Source: Hemibagrus wyckioides
Lineage: Eukaryota > Chordata > Actinopteri > Siluriformes > Bagridae
Reading direction: 5' to 3'
NCBI RefSeq assembly: GCF_019097595.1
Contig: NC_080735.1
Location: 15,763,917 to 15,827,916, forward strand
DNA: 64,000 bases
Of this stretch, positions 23,397 through 34,633 are shown piece after piece; the stretch's first letter is position 1; each line of letters starts with the position of its first letter. Made by a program: the position numbers and the translations under genes. Under the pieces are notes generated by a model, which did not search any database, was not told the origin of the DNA, and saw only the letters and a list, made by a program, of their open reading frames with translations.

Positions 23397-24060
23397 AAAA
23401 TATCATTCGAGGAACCAAGCAAGTCTCCAAATTCCCCAAACTGAGTCTAGGCTACAAATTTATACCTCTGTCTGGTCAAACACACATCTTAACGCTTTCT
23501 ATTTATTTACTTGAAGAAGATCAGTGTTGGCATAAAGTATGCATAAACACTTGAAGATACTGGTAATAGAAAGATTTGGAGCTCTAAATGCATTTTGTAT
23601 CACAGCACCAACAGAAAAAATGTATTTACAGTTTACTCCATATAGAGTGATATTGTACTGACCGTATGAGCTACTAATAATACAAGCTTTACATTCCTCC
23701 AGGATTTAAATTCCACGGATTTCCCTTCCTCTCACACGTACTTCAAGCATCTGTAACTGAGGCCCTTTTCAGCAGCTTCTTCTTTACACTGAGTCAATGG
23801 ACCATGGCCTGAGGCTCTATTAGTAGCCAATGAATCTAGACTCCAATCCCCCTTGTAAACAGAGAGGGCTTTAAGTGGTCTTTGTGAATACACTCATCAT
23901 TTTATTGCAGCATAACCATCTCAGCCATTTAGCACAAGAAGAGCTGTGACTGTAGCCAGCTGGATGCAAATGTGGGGCAGACTTCAAAGAGATAATGTAG
24001 ACCCAGTGGTGAGAAGAGCGCTGGAGAAGATGAAGGAAAGACCACACGAAAGATGGACGA
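23397..24060. other. No gene recognised
   Basis: Non-repetitive. 23690-24020 has balanced composition and could be conserved; unproven. Confidence 0.3.
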
Positions 24061-24190
24061 AAAATGAAGCCATTATTACGTGTAATGAAAAAAATGGGAA
24101 CTGGGCCAAGAAATAAGAAATGACAGTAGAAGAAATAGAAATAATAAATTAGGAAAATAAACAAAGAAAGTGAAAGAAAGAAAGAAAGAC

Positions 24191-24253
<63 letters not shown>

Positions 24254-24297
24254 ATAATTACTATGTATCTGAAACCATTATTATATGTAATGGGACA

Positions 24298-24337
<40 letters not shown>

Positions 24338-24714
24338 ACTGGACTTTATTGCACTGAATAAAAAATAAGGAAATAAAAAAATTGGAAAGCATAGAATATT
24401 AACCAATAAAACATGAGAAAAAAAAAAACATTATTGTATGCAATTTAAACATTGGATAAACAAACAAACAAACAAACAACAAATAAATAAATAAAATAAA
24501 TAATAATAAAAAGCATCCTTTTTTGTGTAAAAAAAAAATAAGGAAAAGAAAAAAAAGTATGGGAAAATCAACCAATAAAAATATGAGCAAAAGAAAGAAA
24601 ACATTATTATACATAGTAAAAAATGGAGAAAATAAATAAATAAATCAATAAATGAATGCACGAAAAACTTTGGAAAGCATAAAAATCAACCCAACTTAAA
24701 TACAACAAAATTAA

Positions 24715-24753
<39 letters not shown>

Positions 24754-24960
24754 CATTATAATATGTAAGAAAAAAAGGTTAATTATTGAATTAATTAATT
24801 TGATCTAAAATAGAATGTAGTCTGTAATGTATGTAATAAAAATAGGAAAAGAAAAAAGCACAGGAAAGCATAAAAATAAACCAGTAAAACTATGCGAAAG
24901 AAAAAAGCAAGCTGGAAACAAAGAAAGAAAAGAATGAAAGTAATTTCGGGACTAGAAAGG
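24061..24960. repeat. Purine-rich compound array, block 1
   Basis: (GAAA)n at 24172-24255 and 24715-24754, (AAAT)n at 24298-24338, and (AAAC)n near 24460-24480 are set in A-rich sequence. A diverged core recurs between the arrays: 'ggaaagcata.aa.at.aacc' and 'cattatt.tatg.a' at about 24376, 24556, 24667 and 24860. The block is therefore a decayed complex satellite with microsatellites grown inside its units. Confidence 0.8.
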
Positions 24961-25930
24961 GGTGAGTGACAGAAATAGAGAGCGGTGGAAGTGGGCAGGC
25001 GTGCCGACTCTGACACCTGTAAGGAGGTACAGTGTATAACGGATGTGGCTACAGCAGCAGCTTCTGTTACAGCACACAGTCTTAGTAATGGCAAAATGTT
25101 CCGGATGAGACGCTGAGACGCTGAGATACTGAGCAGGGGGCTGTGCTGCTAGACGAGCGCTAAATTGACAATCTCGCTGCTCTCAGAAATGTCAGAGAGA
25201 ACTTATTAGCCTGGCAGGCAGCCATCTTCTATAAATAGACCATGGCACATTTTCATAGCAGCATTATCATTTGCCAACAGATGAACTGAAGAGAGGGAGA
25301 GAAAATGAAATAGACGATTGTCTGTAGGAAATAAAACACTATTTGTTTTTATCATTAAACCAAGGGGCTAGAAATTGAAATGAAAAATGAGGCAGGGATC
25401 TCATATAGCCTCCAAATCATTCTACTCCTTAATAATGAATTTGGTTCGCCGGAAAGTCATGAAAAGGTCAGTGCTGGAATATACGATAGTCGACAACACA
25501 AATCAAGAGTTTAAAGAGGTTTATGCATAATTATGGATGTGCTTGAAAGCCAGTTAGCGATTCGGGAACGCGATCATTCTACCAAATTTTGACAATCATC
25601 ATGTCTCACGAGTGTTAAACCACGGGGTGAAGCGAGCACTGCTGCGCTAAAATCAGATGTTTTCTCCTGAAAAACACAAGAGAGTTGTGTCCTGTACTAA
25701 CATGACAGAAAACATTATTCATTTTTATGAATTAGACAGAAATCCTGTCAAGTAGCTAGGTAGCTAGCAATGACAGTGAAGATTGATAACATGGATATAA
25801 TTAATCCTCTCAGGCTAATTCATGTTAGCTAGCTAGTTAGTGAAAGATTATTACATTTTATGGATGATTGATTAAATAAATAAATATTATTCTGTTTATA
25901 TTGATATAAAATACTTTTATTTAAAAAAAA
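24961..25930. other. No gene; possible conserved block
   Basis: 25140-25330 is non-repetitive with words such as CTATAAATAG and ATCATTTGCC. Short 'gctagc' repeats lie near 25750-25840. Nothing coding. Confidence 0.3.
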
Positions 25931-25976
25931 ATAATAATGGGAAAGCATAGAAAATAAACCCATAAAAATATGTAAA

Positions 25977-26037
<61 letters not shown>

Positions 26038-26089
26038 TTTAGAAAGAAACTATTATGTGTATGAAAAATTGGAAATTGACAAAAGAATA

Positions 26090-26152
<63 letters not shown>

Positions 26153-26158
26153 AAAAAA

Positions 26159-26226
<68 letters not shown>

Positions 26227-26372
26227 AACAAAACAAAACAAAACAAAACAAAACAAAACAAAACAAAACAAAAAACAAAACAAAAAACATTTTAAAGTAG
26301 AAACTAGAACTAAAGATAATGTAGCTTTCATTATACTGAATAAATAAAAATGCGAAAGAAAAGAAAGACGGA

Positions 26373-26440
<68 letters not shown>

Positions 26441-26600
26441 ACCAAATATTCTTGTAAATGAAGCCATTATAATAAAAATGGGAAATGCAAGTAAACAAAC
26501 AAACAATGAAAGAAAGTACAACTAAAGATAAAGTAGCCTTATTATTGTGAATAAATAAAAATACATTAAAGCAAGAAAAAAAAGAAAGAAATTCAGGACT
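25931..26600. repeat. Purine-rich compound array, block 2
   Basis: In order: the core 'gggaaagcatagaaaataaa' (25939), (GAAA)15 (25978-26035), (AAAT)13 (26099-26151), (GATA)16 (26160-26225), (CAAAA)12 (26226-26287) and (GAAA)18 (26371-26440). The core phrase is shared with block 1, 1 kb upstream. Long minus-strand frames here are repeat translations. Confidence 0.95.
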
Positions 26601-27117
26601 AGGAAGCCATGTGTCATATATTTTTTTAAACATGGAATTATATAAAAAATAAATTGGTTAAACTTCATGTGTTGTATGTTTCATATTCATGTTTACTTTC
26701 CAGAAAGGGTGAAGAGGTTTAGTTAATATGCCTATAAAGCCACTCACGTTATTAACTCACGTCATTAGCAGTAAGCTGAGTTGTAGCTGAAAGTGATTGT
26801 GTGTAAAATGCTCTCAGTCCGCTGTTGCTCTGAGAGCATCGGCCACCATTAAAAGCACGACTAGCAAGACCTACCAGCTGTAACTATTAAAAACCAGCAC
26901 CAAATTTGGCAAGACAGATGAAACGAGCGCGTAGGCCTCAAAGCTATTATATCTCATACCCAGATTATAGACCTGCATTAAAATGCCTGACCACACACTT
27001 CTTTATAAAAAAAAAAGGATCATTTGTTGCGACAGGCTCTTTAAATAAAACAGCAGAAATAATTTCTAGTCAGACATAGTATCCACCAGCTGTCTGGTTC
27101 CAGCCATCAAACAGCCA
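26601..27117. other. No gene recognised
   Basis: AT-rich with a short poly(A). Nothing supportable. Confidence 0.4.
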
Positions 27118-27968
27118 ATTTATTTTGAAAATAACACAAAAAAGTTTGCATAAATGCACATCCTTTCATGTACAGTCCATGGAGCTTGTCTTGTGTCTGA
27201 TTGAGGCCCATATGAAAGGTTGCATTACTGAAAACAGGACAACATCCAAGGTTCTGGTGATGAACTGAATTATGGGGGGGGGAATGATTGTCTGTACAAA
27301 CTTGGATTTTTTGCAGATTTTTGTGTATGAATCCAGTGCATGTATTTTCAACAATTTCAGTAGTTTAAAAAAAAAATAAAAAATTTGAAAAAATATGGAA
27401 TTTTGAAAAAAAAAAAAACATTCTGCAAGTTGCACTGCAATTCTGAAATTTGAGATTTCTGCAGAAAAATCCATGCTTGTATTTTCAACAATTTTTAAGT
27501 AGTTTTCTAAAAAAAAAAAAAAAAAATGAAAACCTTTTTTAAAAAATTAGAAAAAGAAGATTTTTGGCAAAAAAAAAAAGCAAAATAAACAAACAAGCAA
27601 ATAAGTAAATAAATAAATAAATATATAAATATATAAATGTAAGATTTTAGCAGAAGAATCCAATGCTTGTATTTTCAACAACTCAAGAAGTTTTATGGAA
27701 AAATAAAATATTTTAAAATAAATAAAAATAAAAAAAAAATATTAAACAAAAAAAAAGTGCACTTTGTTTTGAAAATAACCTCCACAAAGTTGCCTAAATG
27801 CAATCAATTTTTGAGCAAAAATGCAATCTTTTTTTTTCCTTTCATGTAAATGCATCTGATTGTGGTCCATATAAAAGGTTGCATTACAGAAAACAGGGAA
27901 ACATCCAAGGTTTTGGTGATGAACTGAATTATAGGGGGAAAAAAACTGATTGTCTGTACAAACTTGGT
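27118..27968. repeat. Local duplication with internal triplicate motif
   Basis: 27118-27307 and 27764-27968 are direct copies of a segment of about 190-205 bp; both contain 'aaggttgcatta', 'acatccaaggtt.tggtgatg' and 'gattgtctgtacaaacttgg'. Between them a unit of about 45 bp around 'cttgtattttcaacaa' is repeated at about 27335, 27475 and 27668, separated by A-rich runs. Confidence 0.8.
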
Positions 27969-28658
27969 CGCTGTGCTGAGATCTTAAGTCGCACCACATG
28001 ACTCAGCGCTTAATTTCTGTCAGCCCACGCAAGGACAGCTGAGAATCAGGCTGCATGCTAAATTTTTTCCCAAGCTGAATTGAATCGCTCATCCTACCGC
28101 AATGACAGTCATTATCTCGATTTACATTTTATCCTGGCAAGAATAATGGCAATAAATCATCTCTGTGTCACTGCCATGGATAATTATGGGGTGAATGGGC
28201 TTCAAGGAGGGCTGCTGAGGAGAGTTTGCTAGTAATGGAAAAGTAAAAGTGGGGAATTGACAGTGATACATGTGCAAAACATGAACGGATACAGCATCGG
28301 GTATTGGGTTGTGCTCTGAGACTTACAGGTGGGAGAAAAAGAAGCATCTGAGGAAATATTGCTAGGATGGAAACATAAAATTCGGCTGCAGATAGACGGG
28401 CAATGAAGCAAGCTACTCTCTAGTTCCGTGAAGGTATAAGAGCTTTAGATCTGCTAAATCTTTGTTTCCTACAAAGTCATGGATTAACGACGGATCAAGA
28501 ACCATGGTAGATGTCCGATTTGTTGTTCTTTGTCTTTTGTACAAGACATCAATGAGATCAAATAGAGACAAATGATTCCAATAATCTCACATTCTCTACA
28601 TCTAATTGACCTACTATTCTCAGATCTGCCATGATAACTGTGTCAAGATCATTCAGAT
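27969..28658. other. Candidate conserved non-coding element, then no feature
   Basis: 27975-28225 is non-repetitive with 'atgactcagc', 'aatgacagtcattatctcga' and 'gataattatggggtgaat', typical in texture of vertebrate conserved elements. This is inference from composition. Confidence 0.28.
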
Positions 28659-28659
28659 A

Positions 28660-29237
28660 CAGTGGAACCTCGGCCCTCACTTACAAATTTTCAACTTAAG
28701 AAATGAAATATTGCAAGAAATTCACATGGGAGATGAAGCATTTTCAGCATAAGAACTGAAACAAATGCTGGCTAAGTTGCGCGTACGTCCGGGAGCCATT
28801 CAAATCTTGTTTGCATCAGTGGAAACCCAAGCGAGACTACTGAAGCAAGGTTACGAAGTTTTTTCAGTTAGCAAAAGCTGTTTTGAAAGAGTCAACCCAC
28901 GATACCAACGTTGCCTTCGGCATGTGTTCAGAAGCTACTTGATTTTTCACACATTTTTTTGTTGACAGATTGGTGGCGTGGGTGGCCTGTTCTATTTTTA
29001 GCCCAAGCTTGGTGGCACGACATCCTGTGAGAACCTTTGACATGGAATGGTTGGCTTGGGTCAGTTCTTTGTAAGTAGGCAAACAGTTTACATACGCTTC
29101 GTATTGGTAATATTGGTGATATGTTTAGGTGGCTGGAACAGATTATCAGCATTTACATTATTTCTTATGGGATACAAATTTTCACCTTAAGAACTCGCCT
29201 CTAGAACTAATTAAATTCGTATGCCAAGGTTCCACTG
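28660..29237 (+). mobile_element. MITE family P1, complete copy
   Basis: 578 bp bounded by CAGTGGAACC and GGTTCCACTG, a perfect 10-bp terminal inverted repeat. TA dinucleotides at 28658-28659 and 29238-29239 fit a TA target duplication. Sub-terminal sequence is also partly inverted ('acttacaaattttcaactta' against 'atacaaattttcacctta'). CAGT termini with TA targets suggest the pogo/Tigger branch of Tc1/mariner. A 66-codon frame (28765-28965) shows no domain. Other copies: 6360-6740, 44691-44990 and 50680-50949. Confidence 0.88.
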
Positions 29238-29552
29238 TATATCAGTCCCTTCCTTTCGATTGTAGAAATGAAGCAAAATCCACAATATTCGGAGGGGACG
29301 GCAATTTTTTAAAATGGCCGCAGATTTTCTGAAGATTAGGGACATCATCCCAACATCTGTTCAGCCTCTTCTGTTCATGTGTATGGAACATGAGTACAGC
29401 TCCCATAAAAAGTCATTACATGTGTCTTCACTGGTAGGAGTTTAAAAGAAGAATCCTGTGCCTGTGATTTCATTTCATTTTCTGCAAAAAAGAAGCTTCA
29501 AAATCAAGTGTTTTTGTCAAGTTGAGCCAAGCAGCTTTTATTTGACTATATA
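29238..29552. other. Diverged dispersed sequence
   Basis: 29255-29330 ('gtagaaatgaagcaaaatcc', 'aatattcggagg') resembles 31355-31450 ('gcagaaatgaacaaatac', 'aatattcaaagg'), so both may be remnants of one dispersed repeat. No gene. Confidence 0.35.
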
Positions 29553-29566
29553 TAACCCTAACCCTA
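29553..29566. repeat. Short telomere-like (TAACCC)2
   Basis: TAACCC occurs twice, followed by TAG, at the left shoulder of the hairpin below. It is too short to call an interstitial telomere on its own. Confidence 0.4.
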
Positions 29567-29658
29567 GGTCTGTGTTGTCTTGTATAGCTGTGTGTCTTTA
29601 TGTAGTAGGAGAAGGAGAAGCTTCGTTTTACACAGCTATACAAGACAACACAGACCTA
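29565..29658. repeat. Long perfect inverted repeat (hairpin)
   Basis: A 29-bp arm at 29565-29593 and its exact reverse complement at 29630-29658 are separated by a 36-nt purine-rich spacer. With one mismatch the pairing extends a few bases outward into the telomere-like CCC. No known RNA family was recognised. Confidence 0.85.
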
Positions 29659-29693
29659 AGGGCTATAAAGTAAAATTAAGCTGTTCACATAAC

Positions 29694-29961
29694 AAGAGAG
29701 AGTGAAAGCAGACAATACAATATTTTATAAGATAGATATATAAAATAGCAGGCTGCATCAATCACAAAAAAAATGAAATAAAAATAAAGAAAAAAAAATT
29801 AAATAAAAACCAAAAAAATAAAAATAAAAATATTATGTGAGACAATAAAAGACAAGAGACAGTGAAAGCAGGCAATACAATACTCTAAAGGACAGACATA
29901 TAAAATTGCAGCACATTTGGTTGCAAAAATCGCAATAAATAAATAAATAAATAAATAAATG
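29694..29961. repeat. Two-copy tandem repeat with A-rich linker
   Basis: 'agtgaaagca.gcaatacaat' followed by 'a.atataaaat.gcag' occurs at about 29700-29755 and again at about 29860-29915, 160 bp apart. An A-rich link separates the copies and (AAAT)7 follows at 29936-29961. Confidence 0.7.
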
Positions 29962-31270
29962 GATGAACTGATATACTATTAACTACATAATCAACTTATT
30001 AAAAACAAAGTGCTATTTTTTTAATTTATTTATTTTTTTAATTCAGATATACTATCACACTAGACTCAACTCTGAAAATTATTATTTGTAATTTTTTTTT
30101 ATTTATATGTATAAGTGAGTCTGTTTTAATCCACTCATTAAACTCATCGCTGAACAGTAGACAGAAAAAAAAAAAATGTCTGTTTCAGTATCTGTTAGCA
30201 TCTCTTAATGTTCTCCAGATGGTGCAGTTGTAAACTGTTTGTCTTGTACTCAGAAGATTGTGTTTCCAGATCCGGTTGATGCCAAGTGTCTCTGTTTAAA
30301 CTCCTTACTGCATTTAAAAAAATCTCTCATGTTCTAGCTCCCTGCTTAAAGATGGTCAGTTCTTTCACTGATGTTTCACAGTCGGTTTATTAATCACAAA
30401 TCGCCATCAAATCTGCATGAGATCTCTCTTTTTCATACCCCGTTCTATTTCTGCTTTTAGGTGGAACATTTGGGAAACAGAATTTACACTGAAGCAGGAA
30501 AAAGAGACTGATGAATTGAAAATGTTATATATTTTTACTTCCATCTGATGTACCGTGCCCCTGATTTTTATTTTTATTTTTTAAAACACATACAATTATT
30601 TCTATTATTCTGACCACCCTTGTAAGCCTAGACCTCAGCTATAAACATAGGCTCGATCGCACTGCCTCGAGAAGCGCCGTGCTCTTGAAAGCTAATATGA
30701 AATTAAGGAAATGAAGTCCCCAGCAATTACTCAGCCCAAGACTCTGTTTCTGCTTCCTTCCTCAATTAATTACCACGCTATCTAAACATGTCCTCAGAGG
30801 AAGAAATACCTCCACAGAGTGACTTTCATACCCACTTCATTTGCGAAGGCTGTTTTTCTTTCAGCGGTACAGACGCAGGATGTGGAAATACGCTGTGTCT
30901 AATCAATGGCAACTGTTTTTGATAAGCTAGAATGTTCAAATCTGGTTATTATGCGAGCTGCTGAGGTGTAACGAAACATCATCACAACACAAAACACTGG
31001 CGTTTGGGTAGAAAGATTTCAACTCCAGCGTGTATTGTTGAGGAACGGATAAATGACGTCTATCTGGATAAAAATAGATGCTAGGATTGCACTGTTCTTA
31101 TATCTGCTTTACATGACTGAAAACTGAACATCGGTGACTTGAATAAAAAAGGTAGATTTAATTCACTATAGAATTAATTCTAAAGGTTTCTAAAGTAAGA
31201 AACCTCTCTTGACTCTCAAAGCTAATTAGATATTGATGGCTAGTTCAATTGTGCTAGCTAATAAATACAT
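29962..31270. other. No gene; possible conserved block
   Basis: A12 run at about 30165-30177. 30640-30990 is a non-repetitive block with 'ctcaattaattaccac' and mixed composition that may be a conserved element. Confidence 0.3.
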
Positions 31271-31273
31271 TAA

Positions 31274-31312
<39 letters not shown>
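31271..31312. repeat. (AAAT)10 microsatellite
   Basis: Pure AAAT run ending in AAAC units. Confidence 0.95.
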
Positions 31313-31984
31313 ACAAACAAACTGATTTCTTCAGTCCATCGAGGATTTCATGCCTTTTCAATTGCAGAAATGAACAAATACTCAAGAAAACTCCTCAATA
31401 TTCAAAGGAGCTTTAAAACATTTTTCAAATAATCGAAGATTTCCCGCAGCTCTGAGCCGAGACGTGTCATCACAACATATGTTAGAAGCAGAAAACCATC
31501 TTCTCAATAATTGAAAAAAAAAGCAAAAAATGCTCTAAAATTTGCATTGTAAATTTTAGAAAAAAAGCCCCAAAAATCTAGCATTTTTGCTCGCAACAAT
31601 GCCAAAAATACCTCTTGCAATCTTGGAGGAAATGAAAGATCCCTGTGTCATTTCTGTTTTCAGAAAGACTGAAACAACATGGAGATCGGAGCTGATATTT
31701 TCAACCAATTTCATGTTGTGCACAAGGTAGATGATTTACTTGGAGACATTTTTTTCCCTAAATGTATTTGGAGAAGAAGCTAAAGGTAGATAGACTAAGC
31801 ACGGCTTGTACGACGTACAAACGAGACAGGGATGAACAAATTTTTAATGAAGTTCAATGTTCTTTGGTTTGAATGAAAGGTTTACAGCTTGTACCATGTT
31901 TACCATGTTTAGCATTCGGAGTAAACACATGGCATGAACCCAGTAGAACATTAAGGATTGGGAACACTTACAAAAAGTAGAAAT
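31313..31984. other. Diverged dispersed repeat, no gene
   Basis: 31330-31700 is A-rich with a segment similar to 29255-29330. I take it as an old dispersed repeat of unknown class. Confidence 0.35.
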
Positions 31985-32016
31985 AATGACTCATCACTGA
32001 TAAGTGATGAGTCATT
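31985..32016. repeat. Perfect short hairpin carrying AP-1-like sites
   Basis: The 14-bp arms 31985-31998 and 32003-32016 are exact reverse complements around the 4-nt loop GATA. Each arm contains TGACTCA or its complement TGAGTCA, the consensus AP-1 element. Confidence 0.85.
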
Positions 32017-33331
32017 GAGACATAACAGACTCCTGAAAGCAAATATCTCTCATTTAGTTTATCAAAAAACACAATTAAGATTCAATCGATATGAGAATAA
32101 GTATATACAGTCTGCGCCGAAGCCTAGTTTGAAAATACGTCTGAAGCTGAGTTATAAGAAAAAGCTAATAGCTCTAATACATTTTTCCTTCTTCCTTTTA
32201 AAGCTCAAGAAAGTCTGTGATAAATGACTTCATTTATCTTTTCTCTAAGGAAGAACAGATCAAATGCATATCAGTTTAACCTTTTGTCCAACGTGTGGGA
32301 GGAAATCACATAGATAATGACTGGCGTTCAAGAAATTCCCCCCCAAATTCTCAGAAACGATCCCTTTATCATGCTAATTGTACATTACGGAGGTTAGGCT
32401 CCACTATTTACTTAGCCAACCAGTTCCACCCTTTATTTTTTTCCGAATGTTTATCGTATTCATTTTTGGGACTAGTTTCTAGTTATCACACAAAATATGA
32501 AGAAACCAGAATATATTATTAGGAGACTTGAGGAGATCAAGTATGGAATATTCTTCAGAAGCAGTATGTGGCACTTAAAGTGTAAATTATAACTGAACCT
32601 AAAGGTCATGCTAAAGTCTGAAGGACGTTATGATGTGTATCAGGCATCTCAGAGCGAGACAACTCAGATTCATGCCATTGAATTATGAAGTTATTTGATC
32701 CATGAACTGATCAGCGCTGTCGTTCTGCTATATCGGATTTACCAGGCAATGTGCATCATTAATGGAGAGCTAATTTATTCAGAAATCAGTGTTTACACAA
32801 GAAATGTGGCTTTCGTTAAAATCTTGTTAAATCGGAAACACATTCGAATCTATTAAAAAGGTCCTACGTTTGCATATATTGACAGTTAAGCATACTCACC
32901 AGTGTGAACTTGATTTACATTTTAGTCTGTATTTTTGTCAGTTTTTCCATTAGACAAATAATGTATATTGAATTAATAAAAGAAATGGCACCCTATGAAA
33001 GGAGAAAGTATTATTACGGTAGAGGATGCTCTGCAGTGGCTGAGCTGTATTATTGGATGATTTAAAGGAGCTTCTGTTTTAACGTTGATTATCATTTGGT
33101 TGTTTTCAGCCCTCTGTGAGATTTTTGGACTTTTGTGGGAGGCAATAAATGTAAATTAACTGTGCTATGAAAATGATGGGTAATTATTGATAGGTGAGTA
33201 TCAACATATCCATGTTTGAAAACTGTAAAAGTAATTTTTTGTCTGTTTTTAACAATAGAATTTTTAGAAAAGGATTCTTGTGCAGAACTATATTTAGTAT
33301 GTTTAGTACAATATATTATTATTAAATATAT

Positions 33332-33338
<7 letters not shown>
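32017..33338. other. No gene recognised
   Basis: AT-rich to mixed. A frame of 89 codons (31958-32227) is Lys/Ser/Leu-rich and passes through the hairpin, with no family resemblance. Confidence 0.4.

Positions 33339-33405
<67 letters not shown>
33339..33405. repeat. (TA)33 microsatellite
   Basis: Long TA run within an ATTAT-rich stretch. Confidence 0.95.
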
Positions 33406-33409
<4 letters not shown>

Positions 33410-33624
33410 TATAAATAATATAAATCTTGTGAAAGTTCAGTTCAGCCCCAACATAGAAATGACAACTGAAACTGATTACAGCTGACTGAAGCTAAAATTG
33501 AGTGGATACCAGGACAGAGGCTTTAATATCTGCTAACATGACTGACAATGCATTTAAAGATATGTCTGGAAAGATTTACGTACATAGATATATCTTTCCA
33601 ACGCGAAAGTTTTCAGCTCCACTG

Positions 33625-34413
33625 TCTAAGCTGGTATACTATCCTTCCCTCCCTCAGATACCACGGCTTCTGCTCAGATCTCAATGTGTCTGGCGGACAT
33701 ATCATCGTGGATGATGGCTCATCGGCTGAAACTCAATCCCAGCAAAATTGAACAGCTGGTCATCCCAGGTGATTCATCCCCAGCCCAGATCTTGCAATAT
33801 CCCTGAACAACTCTCTGATCTCCCCTTTCTGTCACTGTTCACAATTCTGGGGTAACCATGGACAATCAACTGTCCTTTTCCTCCCACATTACTAATGTCA
33901 CCTGGTCATGTTGGTTTCTTTTGTACAACATCAGAAGGATTCTGCCATTTTTATCCACACAGGCTACTCAGGTGCTTGTTCAGTCTCTGGTCATATTTGA
34001 GACAGGACTGCTGCAACTCTCAACTGGCAGGTGTACCACTGAATGCAATTCATCCTCTGCAAATGATCCAAAATGCAGCTCTGTGACTTGTTTTCAGCCA
34101 GCCTAAGTTCTTCCACACCACTCCACTGCTGCATTCCCTCCACTGACATTTGCCTAAAAAGCCAATAATAGTCCAGCTCCTCAAAAGCTCTTTGTACTAC
34201 TTGCACTACACCCCACTCCCCCCAATCCCTCACACTGCTCGACTGGTCCTAGCTTCTCTCAGGGTAAAATGTACTGTAGGTACACGTCCAGACTCTTTTC
34301 TGTTCTGGCACCGAGGCGTTGGAATGAACTTCCCCTAGATCTCCAAACAGCTGAGTCACTGACCGTCTTCAAACAACGGATGAAGTCCTACCTCTTCCTG
34401 AAGCACTTAAACT
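33625..34413 (+). pseudogene. L2-clade LINE reverse transcriptase C-terminal region, decayed
   Basis: The conceptual translation, in several frames, gives the post-catalytic end of a fish L2/CR1-group reverse transcriptase. In order: MAHRLKLNPSKIEQLVIPG (from 33714), MDNQLSFSSHI (33858), a degraded CNS-LAG thumb motif near 34010-34035 (consensus LDYCNSLLAG), PLQMIQNAA (about 34054), and a final segment NELPLDLQTAESLT...LKHLN ending at a stop near 34411-34413. At least two frameshifts and several stops interrupt it. The catalytic YADD and the endonuclease are absent, so this is a 5'-truncated dead copy, as is usual for LINE insertions. Downstream, its 3' UTR is apparently interrupted by a U1-like sequence and a SINE head. 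Confidence 0.85.
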
Positions 34414-34461
34414 AACTCTTATTCTCCCTGTTTGTTTTCTTTATCTTATTTTCACTGTTTG

Positions 34462-34625
34462 TTATGTACCTGGCAGGGGCAATACCATGATCAAGAAGGT
34501 GGTTTGTCCAAAGCGAGGCTCAGCCATCGCACTCAGGCTGTGGTGACCTTTGTGAAATCCCTAAATGTGGGAATCTCGACTGCATAATTTCTGATAGTGG
34601 GTGACTGTGTTTGCGCTCTCCATTT
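34462..34625 (+). pseudogene. Full-length U1 snRNA-like sequence (pseudogene or SINE head)
   Basis: This aligns without gaps to vertebrate U1 snRNA, as I recall it, over the whole 164-nt length; counting by eye gives about 131 of 160 matches. Recognisable parts are 'tacctggcagggg' (5' end), 'ataccatgatcaagaaggtgg' split by one change in stem-loop I, 'catcgcactca' (U1A-loop region), 'aaatgtggg' and 'tcgactgcataattt'. Functional sites are damaged. The 5' splice-site-pairing ACTTACCTG reads ATGTACCTG, the U1-70K loop ATCACGAAG reads ATCAAGAAG, and the Sm site AATTTGTGG reads AATTTCTGA. No snRNA promoter is expected upstream, because L2 coding sequence ends 48 bp before it. It is followed within 9 bp by a tRNA-like SINE head in the same orientation. 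Confidence 0.88.
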
Positions 34626-34633
34626 TCTCTATA

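Noticed and set aside
24172..24255. CRISPR-like array
   Set aside because: Regular repeats here are simple (GAAA)n without unique spacers, and the genome is a vertebrate's.
25917..26633. Minus-strand frames of 100-160 codons rich in Phe/Leu/Ser/Tyr, like membrane proteins
   Set aside because: They are products of (TTTC)n, (TTTA)n, (TATC)n and (TTTTG)n; the hydrophobic look is an artefact.
28765..28965. Frame of 66 codons in P1, with a partly similar frame at 44712-44990, as a possible MITE-encoded protein
   Set aside because: The similarity follows from the shared DNA repeat, frames are not maintained between copies, and no known domain is visible.
29553..29566. Interstitial telomere
   Set aside because: Only about two TAACCC units; too short for that call alone.
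34462..34625. Functional U1 snRNA gene
   Set aside because: The splice-site-pairing region, the U1-70K loop and the Sm site all carry changes, and LINE sequence stands where a promoter should be.
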